Origin: CAZDWZ01 sp964509425
GTDB lineage: Bacteria > Bdellovibrionota_C > UBA2361 > SZUA-149 > CAZDWZ01
Assembly: GCA_964509425.1 (NCBI GenBank)
Contig: CAZDWZ010000001.1
Location: 511,144 to 575,143, forward strand
Direction of reading: 5' to 3'
Length of the DNA stretch: 64,000 bases
This document shows, piece by piece, positions 9,281 to 16,263 of the stretch. How positions within the stretch are numbered: position 1 is the stretch's first letter; each line of letters starts with the position of its first letter. The position numbers and the translations under genes are program-made. Below the pieces are notes generated by a model. That model had not been told where the DNA came from, did not search any database, and saw only the letters and a list, made by a program, of their open reading frames with translations.

Positions 9281-9937
9281 ATGAATATCTTAGGGTCTAA
9301 TTTTTCCGTGGGCCACGGACAACTCACTTTTGATGCGGAAGGCCGCGAGGAGGGGCGATTTTTCAGCCGGCGCATCTCAAAGCCGCCCGGCGCCTCTTCG
9401 GGAGTGACCCTCGGCCGCGGATACGACATGGGTCTCAGAACTCCCGAACAGGTAGAAAACGAGCTTCGGGCGGCGGGTGTTTCCGATTCGCACTCTCGAC
9501 TGTTTGCGTCCGGGGCGGGGAAACGCGGAGCGGCCGCAGAGAAATTTGTCGATGAGAACATTCACCGTTTCCCGCTTCTTGGAGCGCTCGAACAAAAACG
9601 GCTCTTCGAGAAGGTGCTTTACCCCTGGTATGAGCGGGAGACGAGACGGCTGAGCGAAAAGCCGGATGTCGTTCAGCGCTACGGCGCCGTTCAGTGGGAG
9701 CGACTCCATCCCGCCATCAAAGATGTTCTGGTCGACCTCCGGTTTCGCGGCGACTACACCCCAAGATCCCGGCAGAAACTTCAGAGCCTTGTCGTCCGGA
9801 ATGACATCGAGGGCCTCTTACAGGTTATGCAAGACCGGAATTTTTGGATAAATTCCATGGGCGTGCCGGCGGATAGATTCGAGCTCCGTGCGGGAAGATT
9901 GAGAAGTGCAATTGGGACTTCGATTCGAAAGGAGTGA
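9281..9937 (+). CDS. Pesticin-like (T4-lysozyme-fold) muramidase
   Basis: A 218-residue protein resembling the pesticin C-terminal/phage lysozyme-like family. Diagnostic stretches are LTFDAEGREEG (candidate catalytic Glu region) and SGVTLGRGYDMGLRT, matching the SGVTIGxGxDLG signature. Such domains cleave peptidoglycan glycan strands. No signal peptide is visible, so export would need a holin, a secretion system or lysis. No other phage genes lie nearby. The stop overlaps the SD/start region of the DUF4126 membrane protein that follows. The first ~15 residues (MNILGSNFSVGHGQL) may not belong to the domain. Confidence 0.65.
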   Translation: MNILGSNFSVGHGQLTFDAEGREEGRFFSRRISKPPGASSGVTLGRGYDMGLRTPEQVENELRAAGVSDSHSRLFASGAGKRGAAAEKFVDENIHRFPLLGALEQKRLFEKVLYPWYERETRRLSEKPDVVQRYGAVQWERLHPAIKDVLVDLRFRGDYTPRSRQKLQSLVVRNDIEGLLQVMQDRNFWINSMGVPADRFELRAGRLRSAIGTSIRKE

Positions 9938-9939
9938 CC

Positions 9940-10578
9940 GTGGATACTGTTAGCCAGACATTGGCGTTGAGCCTCGGAGCGGCGTGGGCGAGCGGGATTA
10001 ACTTGTATGCCGCAGTGGCCACGCTTGGCATCCTCGCGGCTTCTGGGAATATTGTGCTCCCGTCGGAGCTGTCAATGCTCTCTCATCCGCTGGTGATCAC
10101 CGTGGCGGTCATCATGTATTGCGTAGAATTCTTCGCCGACAAAATTCCTGGGCTCGATTCCGCTTGGGACGCGATTCACACATTCATTCGCATCCCCGCA
10201 GGCGCCCTCCTCGCCGCAAACGCGGTGGGATCAGTAGACCCGGCGTTCTCCTTTGCCGCCGGCCTGATGGGCGGAACTCTCGCAGCAACGACTCATGCGA
10301 CCAAAGCCGGCACTCGAGTAATGATCAACACTTCTCCTGAGCCGTTCAGCAACTGGTTTGCGTCAATCTCCGAAGACGTAGCGGTCGTCGTCGGTTTGTG
10401 GACGGCGCTCCACCATCCGTGGATCTTTCTCGTGCTGCTCTTCTTCTTCGTCGTGGCGCTCTTCTTTATACTTCCTCTGTTGTGGAAGGGAGTTCGCGCG
10501 CTTTTTAGACGATTGAGAGCAATCTTCGGCGGCTCGGGAACCCTCCCGAACGTGAAACCCGAAGGCAGCATCACGTAA
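9940..10578 (+). CDS. DUF4126 family integral membrane protein
   Basis: A 212-residue polytopic protein. The start GAAWASGINLYAAVATLGI and the segment FADKIPGLDSAWDAIHTFIRIPAGALLA are characteristic of DUF4126 proteins, whose function is unknown. About five membrane segments are seen, ending with a Phe-rich helix (WIFLVLLFFFVVALFFILPLL) and a basic tail. AAGGAG is best placed for the GTG at 9940, 5 bp downstream, rather than the GTG at 9934 inside it. The Shine-Dalgarno overlaps the stop of the muramidase gene, suggesting coupling. A role as a membrane partner for the muramidase is possible but unproven. Confidence 0.85.
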   Translation: MDTVSQTLALSLGAAWASGINLYAAVATLGILAASGNIVLPSELSMLSHPLVITVAVIMYCVEFFADKIPGLDSAWDAIHTFIRIPAGALLAANAVGSVDPAFSFAAGLMGGTLAATTHATKAGTRVMINTSPEPFSNWFASISEDVAVVVGLWTALHHPWIFLVLLFFFVVALFFILPLLWKGVRALFRRLRAIFGGSGTLPNVKPEGSIT

Positions 10579-10921
10579 GTCAATTCGGCAAGAACAGCGA
10601 CGATCAACTTGAGCTTTTCCGCCGAAGCCTTGGCGAAGTCGGACTTTCTCTACGAAGAGATCCGCCAAAATACCCCACCTGTTAGAATTCTTTTAAGGGA
10701 TCGTTAAGGTAGACACTCCTTTGGCGTCCGCATAATCCTTGTCGATTGCGTTCTTTCGACTTGAAAATTCGGGGAAGGAATATCGACAAGGTTTTTCCCA
10801 GCTTAAAATTTTTCAGCGCCGCCTTGATTCTGCAAACGTGGAACGAATGCGGTGCTGAAAATATGGCGAGTCTCAATATCCGAGACGAGCCGAGAGGCTT
10901 ATAACCCTTGAAAGGGGTAGC
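10579..10921. other. Intergenic stretch with one REP-like palindrome
   Basis: No convincing gene on either strand. Near 10619-10644 lies an imperfect palindrome (TCCGCCGAAGCC/GGCGAAGTCGGA) that resembles repetitive extragenic palindromes. AAAGGGG at the right end serves as ribosome binding site for the next gene. An 82-codon minus-strand frame at 10682-10930 is basic and featureless and is not called. Confidence 0.4.
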
Positions 10922-11230
10922 ATGCTTCAAGTTTGGTGGGAGCTATTCGACGGCGACGTATCAAACCTGCTCGGCGTTATCACGATCGCCGAAATCGCCG
11001 CCCTCAATTACGATTTGCAAGAAGCCGCCGAGTTTCACGTCATCGTGGGCGGCACCGAGATCGCGTCGGGCTATTCGCCCCCCATGACGACCCACGACAT
11101 CGGTGTCATGGGGAATAATGCGGTGGCCATGGCAGCCCAAGAAGGCCTCGAGTATGGACAAGTCGTCATTCGGGGGAGCAAGTTGGCGCTTGCGCAGCTT
11201 CTGCCCCGATTCTTGGCGCTTGCGAACTAA
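10922..11230 (+). CDS. Small hypothetical protein (102 aa)
   Basis: A 102-residue protein, ATG preceded by GAAAGGGG at normal spacing. It starts MLQVWWELFDGDVSNLLGV and contains a Gly/Ala/Met-rich middle (GYSPPMTTHDIGVMGNNAVAMAA) and an Ala/Leu C-terminus. No membrane helix of full length or known motif is seen. It is preferred over the overlapping minus-strand frame, which is Arg-rich and shadow-like. It is convergent with the zinc-ribbon gene. Function unknown. Confidence 0.55.
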   Translation: MLQVWWELFDGDVSNLLGVITIAEIAALNYDLQEAAEFHVIVGGTEIASGYSPPMTTHDIGVMGNNAVAMAAQEGLEYGQVVIRGSKLALAQLLPRFLALAN

Positions 11231-11270
11231 GGGGGCACGGGAGGAAGGTAAACGATATTCCTCCCCCCTC

Positions 11271-11738
11271 CTATCCGTTTCCCGTGGGAAGCTCGTGACG
11301 ACAGCGCGTGCAGAACTTCCACGGCGTCGGCGGAAGAATTTGAAACTTTGTTCCCGAGCGTTCCGCACCGCAATCCTTGCAGATTGCCCCTCCCTCGAAA
11401 TACCTGATCCGGTGGTTCGTCCCGCCACACGAACAGCAATACTTCCGCCAGCACTTCGGATTCGGCTCCCAACAAGACTTTTTGCAGTCGGGGCAAATAA
11501 CTTCAGGAAAGGTCAGCGTCAGAAAAACTTGTGAGATAATAATCCAGAGTGCTCCGGCGAGACTCAGCATAATGGCCCACCAAGTGGCGACAAACGCCAA
11601 TGGAACGGCGATCAACAGCAAAACAAAACCGACCAGGAAGGTTTGCCAGGCGCGCCCGCAGGCCTTTCGCTGACGGTCTACTTCCGCAAAAAACTGCGCA
11701 GAGACCTCTGCGGAGTTCTGATTCGAGGGTGCTTCCAT
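11271..11738 (-). CDS. Zinc-ribbon membrane protein downstream of selB
   Basis: A 155-residue protein. Residues ~30-75 form two membrane helices (FLVGFVLLLIAVPLAFVATWW and a second up to ITLF-like residues). The C-terminal half has four CxxC-type knuckles: CPDCKKSC, CCSCGG, CKDCGAE and CTRCRHEL. Together these would bind two zinc ions as tandem ribbons. It is the fifth gene in line on the minus strand after the selenoprotein candidate, tRNA-Sec, selA and selB, 48 bp after selB. A TATAAT hexamer ends 6 bp before the ATG, so the gene may have its own leaderless transcript. Function unknown; no selenocysteine codon is present. Confidence 0.75.
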   Translation of the reverse strand: MEAPSNQNSAEVSAQFFAEVDRQRKACGRAWQTFLVGFVLLLIAVPLAFVATWWAIMLSLAGALWIIISQVFLTLTFPEVICPDCKKSCWEPNPKCWRKYCCSCGGTNHRIRYFEGGAICKDCGAERSGTKFQILPPTPWKFCTRCRHELPTGNG

Positions 11739-11744
11739 TCGGGG

Positions 11745-11750
11745 ATTATA
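11745..11750 (-). promoter_or_regulatory. TATAAT -10 box placed for a leaderless mRNA
   Basis: A perfect TATAAT on the minus strand is followed by CCCCGA and then the ATG at 11738. Transcription normally begins about 7 nt after the -10 box, which would be the A of the ATG. The -35 region 17 bp upstream (GATTCA) is poor. No Shine-Dalgarno precedes the ATG. Confidence 0.4.
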
Positions 11751-11786
11751 ACGCAACTTCGGGCGAATGAATCCAGGGAATTTTTC

Positions 11787-13724
11787 TCAAGCCGAGGTAG
11801 TCTTTCGTAGTGGAGGGGGCGGTTTCAAAAGCACCCTGCCCGCTTCTGTGCGGCGCGTGAGTCCCTCGGCGTCGAAAGCGTCGAGCATATAGGTCGCCAC
11901 GTTACGGCTGGCTCCCGTCTTTTCTCGAAAATCCGCTAACTCGACGACCGGCTTAACAGCAAAAATCTCGAGAAGTCTCCGGCGGGCATCATCGTAGTGC
12001 GAGCGAAGAACAAAGTTACTCTCGAGTTGGACAATCAATTCTTCTTCGACCAGCGACCTCAACGCAGACTTGAGCTCCGGTTCGGAGAGCTTCAGCCGTT
12101 CGAGGAGACTCCTCCGGGCGATGCTTAGAATGCCCGAGTCCTCGATAAGTCTAAAAACATCTTCGCGGATCCGGATTTCCCTTGCTCCGATCTGCGGCGC
12201 AAATCCGGAGAGCGCGACCCGACCGTGTTTTAGCTGGAGAGTTTCATCAGCAAATAATATTTCGGACAGCTTGTCGAAACAGGTTGCGGGAAGTTGAAGA
12301 AGCTCGCACACGAGCGTTGGTTTCATACCCCAGGCGAACTTCTGCAACACATGATACCGCTCCGCAGCTCTCCGGATTGCCAGTCGCAGATCTTTCTTGC
12401 GGGCGGAGACGAGCCAGCTGCCTTGACCGAGATTGACGAGGCTCCCCTCATGGACCATTCGGGAGATTTCGGTACCTCTCGATGAATCGGGAAGCTGCGA
12501 GCGAACTCGAAGATCTTCGCTCGTGAAACAAAAACGAGAACCGGCAAGGAGCTCCGTCAAAAAATAATCAGATTTCTCGACAGCCTCTCGCGCGAGAATC
12601 AGCCGCTCAAAAAGTGCTTCGCTCAGTTTTCGACTTTGGCTGACAAAAACGCTAAGTATTCTTCCTCCTCCGTACGTCACGTGCGAAGTGCTCTGCCGAA
12701 GGACAAAACGGTCGCCCGCTGCAAGCGCGACAGGCTCGGCGAATCGAATCCGCACGAACGCCTCCGAACCCGGCGGGACCTCGGAACAATCAATCAACCG
12801 AACTTTTCCGAGAGCGCTCAAAGTTCCGGAATGAAACAACAGTTCTCCTCGAGGCGGGAGCGTAGCGCTCCGACTGTCGTTTCGAAACCACGCGATGATT
12901 TGGGTTGTGGCGCGGTAGAGTCCTGGAGCGGCGAGCACCATTCCTCTCGTGACTTCTTGCGGATCGAAGTCAAACCGGAGATTGACGGCGGTGCTCCTTC
13001 TCGAAAGTGTTTCCGTCGTTGAATATTTGTAGTTTTGGATCCCTCGTACCGAAGCATTTTTGCCGAGCGGGAGAATTTCGACTTGGTCGTCGACCCGAAG
13101 CGCCCCCGACTCGGGCACTCCCGTGATAACGGTGCCGTGTCCTTTCGCAGAGAACACCTGCCGGACCGGCATGCGAAACGCCCGGTTGTCGTTCGGGGGA
13201 TTCACGTTCGAGAAAGCGCTTGTGATCTCTGCTCGAAGTTCGGTGATGCCTTCGGAAGTTGTATTCGAGACCCTCACGATCGGAGCATCGTGGAAATCGA
13301 ATCCCTCGACGAATTTCTGAACATCGGCCTCGACGACATCCACGAGCTCCGGCGGAACGAGATCAACCTTCGTAAGAACGATGATGAGGGCCGACATCCC
13401 GAATGCCTTGGCAATTCGAAGGTGCTCTTCCGTTTGGGGCATTATTCCGTCATCGGCAGCGACAACGAGAAGCAGGAGGTTTATCGCGGACGCTCCGGAG
13501 ACCATATTCCGGATGAAATCTTCGTGACCCGGCACATCGATTATTCCCGCCGTTCGCCCATCGGGAAGTTGGAGTGGAGCCACCGCGAAGTCGATGCTCA
13601 TCCCTCGCTCCCGCTCTTCCGGATGCCGATCGGTGTTAAACCCGGTGAGCTGTCTGACGAGAGACGTTTTTCCGTGGTCGACGTGGCCGGCGGTGCCGAG
13701 CATCAATGAAACGATTTCACTCAT
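11787..13724 (-). CDS. selB: Selenocysteine-specific elongation factor SelB
   Basis: A 645-residue translational GTPase that carries Sec-tRNA-Sec to a UGA followed by a SECIS hairpin. G-domain motifs are GTAGHVDHGKTSL (P-loop), DVPGHEDF (G3) and TKVDLV (G4). Domains 2-3 follow (KGHGTVITG), then the SelB-specific C-terminal region. That region, about residues 370-645, consists of winged-helix repeats that bind the SECIS RNA and ends with KPPPPLRKTTSA. Length is normal for bacterial SelB. The ATG at 13724 lies 2 bp after the selA stop, showing tight coupling. Its presence with selA and tRNA-Sec shows that the host decodes UGA as selenocysteine. Confidence 0.97.
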   Translation of the reverse strand: MSEIVSLMLGTAGHVDHGKTSLVRQLTGFNTDRHPEERERGMSIDFAVAPLQLPDGRTAGIIDVPGHEDFIRNMVSGASAINLLLLVVAADDGIMPQTEEHLRIAKAFGMSALIIVLTKVDLVPPELVDVVEADVQKFVEGFDFHDAPIVRVSNTTSEGITELRAEITSAFSNVNPPNDNRAFRMPVRQVFSAKGHGTVITGVPESGALRVDDQVEILPLGKNASVRGIQNYKYSTTETLSRRSTAVNLRFDFDPQEVTRGMVLAAPGLYRATTQIIAWFRNDSRSATLPPRGELLFHSGTLSALGKVRLIDCSEVPPGSEAFVRIRFAEPVALAAGDRFVLRQSTSHVTYGGGRILSVFVSQSRKLSEALFERLILAREAVEKSDYFLTELLAGSRFCFTSEDLRVRSQLPDSSRGTEISRMVHEGSLVNLGQGSWLVSARKKDLRLAIRRAAERYHVLQKFAWGMKPTLVCELLQLPATCFDKLSEILFADETLQLKHGRVALSGFAPQIGAREIRIREDVFRLIEDSGILSIARRSLLERLKLSEPELKSALRSLVEEELIVQLESNFVLRSHYDDARRRLLEIFAVKPVVELADFREKTGASRNVATYMLDAFDAEGLTRRTEAGRVLLKPPPPLRKTTSA

Positions 13725-13726
13725 CG

Positions 13727-15160
13727 CTAATCTTTCATTTTCTCCTTCGTCGCTTTGATCGCAGAGACGAGCACAGAGCCGAGCGTATCGATTTCAGAGG
13801 AAAAAACTGTTCGAAGATTGAGCACAACTCCGCCCGCCTCAATCCGACAGAAAACAGAGGGCTGAGAAAGCCGGAGATTTTTCACGAGCGTATTTGCCCA
13901 GCGATTTTTGTGACGAGCATCTTCGCTGCGATGTTCGATCCGAATCGAGGAGGATGGCAACGCTTCGTCAGGAAGCGATCCGCCGCCCAGATACGCCAAG
14001 TCTTCATGGATACTCGTCTCCAGAAAATCAAAGGGCGAAAGCACGTCCTTGAGCTGTGAGCTTCTTGCATGCAGCTCTTCTCGAGTGGAGGCGATCATTC
14101 TATAGACGGGTATCTCTTCCGCGAACTGCCCGTTTAAAAAAGATAAGAGCGTCGCCTCGAGTGCGACCACGGTCAACTTATCTGGACGGAACATGCGAAA
14201 GAATGCATTCCGGCGAGCCTTTTCAATGTCTTTCTTTTTGCCGCAAAGGATTCCGGCCTGAGGACCGCCAATCAACTTGTCGCCGCTGAAGCAAACAATA
14301 CTGACTCCCGCGCGAATCGCCTCCTGCACCGTCGTTTCGTGCGACAATCCCCACTCCTCAAGGCCGACGAGCGAACCTCCCCCAAGATCGTAAATCACAG
14401 GAATTCCCCGCGACACTCCCAGCGCACAAATCTCGTCGATCGTGGGGGACGAAGTGAATCCACGAATCCGAAAGTTCGACTGAGACACACGGAGGATCGC
14501 GGTCGTCGAATCGGTAATCGCCCCCCGATAATCTTCCAGGCTGGTTCGATTTGTGGTGCCGATTTCGCGAAGGCGGCAACCGCTCGCCTCCATCACATCC
14601 GGCATTCGAAAGGAGCCGCCGATCTCGACGAGCTCGCTTCGGCTGAGGATCACCTCACCAGGGCTCGCGCTCGCGGAGAGCGCAAGGAAGATAGCGGCAG
14701 CGCAGTTGTTCACAACCGTGGCCGCCTCGCAGCCGGTGAGTTCACGGAGCATCGATTCGATGTTTTCCTCACGTCGATTCCTGTCTCCACTCTCGCGGTC
14801 GACCTCGACGATCGAATACCCGGCGCATTGACGGATCGCCTCTCCGGCTTTTTCTGAAAGCGGAGCCCGTCCCAGGCCGGTGTGAAGAATAATACCCGTC
14901 GCGTTAATTACTCTTCGGCCATCAGCGTCGAGGAGAGACACGAGATTTCTTTCTATCGTTCGTGAGATTTCCTCTTCCGAGGGGACCACGCCGTCCATTT
15001 TCTGAAGTCGAGATCTTGCTCTCGAAAGCTCCGCACGGCTTGCGAAAGTCACGGCCCCACGGCCGAAACGTTTGGTGAGCTGCTCACCTCGTTTGCTCGC
15101 GAGCAAGGCACTGACACTTGGAAGCTGACGAAGCAGCTCGTTTCTGTTTTTGTCGTCCAC
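13727..15160 (-). CDS. selA: L-seryl-tRNA(Sec) selenium transferase SelA
   Basis: A 477-residue PLP enzyme that converts seryl-tRNA-Sec to selenocysteyl-tRNA-Sec using selenophosphate. Family motifs include INATGIILHTGLGRAPLS, the PLP-binding lysine in FSGDKLIGGPQAGI, and VIYDLGGGSL. An N-terminal helical tRNA-binding domain is present (LLRQLPSVSALLAS). Translation starts at a GTG at 15160 preceded by GAGGAG. The gene begins 20 bp after the 3' end of tRNA-Sec on the same strand. No selD is in the window. Confidence 0.97.
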   Translation of the reverse strand: MDDKNRNELLRQLPSVSALLASKRGEQLTKRFGRGAVTFASRAELSRARSRLQKMDGVVPSEEEISRTIERNLVSLLDADGRRVINATGIILHTGLGRAPLSEKAGEAIRQCAGYSIVEVDRESGDRNRREENIESMLRELTGCEAATVVNNCAAAIFLALSASASPGEVILSRSELVEIGGSFRMPDVMEASGCRLREIGTTNRTSLEDYRGAITDSTTAILRVSQSNFRIRGFTSSPTIDEICALGVSRGIPVIYDLGGGSLVGLEEWGLSHETTVQEAIRAGVSIVCFSGDKLIGGPQAGILCGKKKDIEKARRNAFFRMFRPDKLTVVALEATLLSFLNGQFAEEIPVYRMIASTREELHARSSQLKDVLSPFDFLETSIHEDLAYLGGGSLPDEALPSSSIRIEHRSEDARHKNRWANTLVKNLRLSQPSVFCRIEAGGVVLNLRTVFSSEIDTLGSVLVSAIKATKEKMKD

Positions 15161-15180
15161 GCGATTTTCTCCTCTTTCGG

Positions 15181-15272
15181 CGGAGGCGTATGGGAATCGA
15201 ACCCACCCGGGACTTTATCGGCCCCACAACGGTTTTGAAGACCGAGGACGGCACCAGCCGTCGAACACCTCC
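15181..15272 (-). tRNA. selC: tRNA-Sec (UCA anticodon)
   Basis: A 92-nt tRNA, 5' end at 15272. The acceptor stem has 8 bp (GGAGGTGT with ACGCCTCC, one G-U) and the T-stem 5 bp, giving the 8+5 geometry of bacterial tRNA-Sec. The D-stem is 6 bp with a 4-nt loop (GACGGC TGGT GCCGTC). The anticodon loop CTTCAAA has TCA at 15236-15238. A long variable arm (GGGGCC...) and a TTCGATT T-loop follow. The discriminator is G. The next bases are CCG, so the CCA end is not fully encoded. It lies between the candidate selenoprotein gene and selA. Confidence 0.97.
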
Positions 15273-15506
15273 TCACAGAGTAATTTTTAAACGCCAACAA
15301 GACGGGCGCCTCCATCTCACGACGACGGAACTCCAGCAGAGGGTTCAAATGTCACATTACTTCATCAAGAACAAGGTGATTAGGATCGGGAGGGGTTTGG
15401 ATCTGAGACCCGAAAGGCAAATGCAAGATAGGCGACGAATCAGTAACACCCACGGCGAGCTTAGGGTATTTGGAAAGAAAGCAGAAAGTCACGGACAGGC
15501 TTCGGA

Positions 15507-15555
15507 GGAGAGCAGGCGAGATCACTGGTCTCGTGATCAGACGCCGCCTCTCTCC
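15507..15555 (-). other. Long imperfect hairpin after the selenoprotein candidate
   Basis: Five bases after the TAG at 15560-15562, a 49-nt self-complementary element begins. The outer arms are GGAGAG/CTCTCC, with AGGCG/CGCCT inside and an inner GATCAC/GTGATC. No T-run follows, so it is not a classical intrinsic terminator. It could be an mRNA 3' stabiliser, a processing site before selC, or an attenuator. About 230 bp without a gene then lead to tRNA-Sec. Confidence 0.6.
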
Positions 15556-15559
15556 AAAA

Positions 15560-16162
15560 CTATTCTAGTTTAAGGGCGCAAGTCGGTCCGGAACAGTTGA
15601 AACCGCCCGGGTTCGTCGGATTGGTTGGGTTCGTCGAACCCCCCGCACCACAGGATGTGCCAGTGCATCCCGAAGTCGCGCCACCTTGACCCTGTCCGCC
15701 ACAGCTCGAGCCGGAGCACTGACCGCTTCCGCCTTGGCCGCCGCAGCTACCGCCCTGGCAACTTCCACCGCCCCCGCCGCAACTACTTCCGGAACAGCCC
15801 CCGCCGCCGCCACCACCACCGCCGCCGCCGCCGGCTCGTGCAGGACCGCCCTCGGCAGACTTCCGTCGGAAACGTGACCAAGCGCGCCCACCGCCGCCAC
15901 CGCCGCCCTGCTGCGGTTGCCCTTGGGGCTGACCGGCAATGGGTTGGCCTTGCGGTTGGGGACCTGAAACAAATGGACCTGAAACTGTTTGGTTCGTCGG
16001 ACTCACGGTCGACGTGTTCGGCGTTGTGGTCGCCGGGCAGCTGCAGGTTACTCAGCCTGCTTCAGCATGCTCTGGAGAGGTGCTCAATGTGTAAAGTGGT
16101 ACGCCTACAACGAACAGCAAGAAGCAGGTTAGGATCCGCTTTTCTCGAGTTTTTTCCGACAT
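15560..16162 (-). CDS. Candidate secreted selenoprotein, Gly/Cys-rich, in-frame UGA
   Basis: Reading through TGA at 16052-16054 (codon 37), the frame from ATG 16162 to TAG 15560 encodes 200 residues. AAGGG lies 7 nt before the ATG. The N-terminus MSEKTREKRILTCFLLFVVG...PEHAEA is a good Sec signal peptide with AEA at the cleavage site. The mature protein would begin Gly-Sec-Val-Thr-Cys-Ser-Cys-Pro, i.e. a U-x-x-C redox-type motif. Then come Thr/Pro/Gln-rich linkers, a basic patch RAWSRFRRKS (about 93-102), a poly-Gly run, and five C-x-G-x-[ST]-C repeats at about 123-128, 135-140, 149-154, 166-171 and 190-195. Conventional calling would start at GTG 16006 and lose the signal peptide. The gene sits upstream of selC-selA-selB. 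Alternatives are a true stop or a pseudogene. Function unknown. Confidence 0.75.
16019..16035 (-). promoter_or_regulatory. Candidate bacterial SECIS stem-loop
   Basis: In the mRNA, CGGCG-ACCACAA-CGCCG forms a 5-bp stem with a 7-nt loop, with the apical loop 22-28 nt after the UGA. Known bacterial SECIS elements place a small loop roughly 16-37 nt after the UGA, with a G at the start of the loop. Here that requires the closing G-C pair to open. A competing hairpin GCAGG/CCTGC encloses the UGA itself. Confidence 0.5.
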
Positions 16163-16263
16163 GGCATTGCCCTTCGTTTAGTGCTCTTCAAATAAGACTA
16201 TGACATCATCCTGCGGCTTTGTCATCACCAGACCGGAGCCCCCGGCTTCGAGCCTTGCCCTGA

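Noticed and set aside
9281..9937. Prophage remnant
   Set aside because: Only a lysozyme-fold gene is present; no integrase, capsid, tail or attachment sites are nearby.
10961..11428. 155-codon minus-strand frame opposite the 102-aa protein
   Set aside because: Arg/Gly-rich composition typical of a shadow frame and it overlaps the zinc-ribbon gene.
15560..16006. Taking GTG 16006 as the start of the Gly/Cys-rich protein
   Set aside because: It leaves a secreted-type protein with no signal peptide, while the same frame continues upstream past one TGA into a good signal peptide and ribosome binding site.
15625..16203. 192-codon plus-strand open frame over the Gly/Cys-rich gene
   Set aside because: It is Arg/His-rich antisense shadow of GGC/GGT-rich codons; the minus strand has the signal peptide and ordered repeats.
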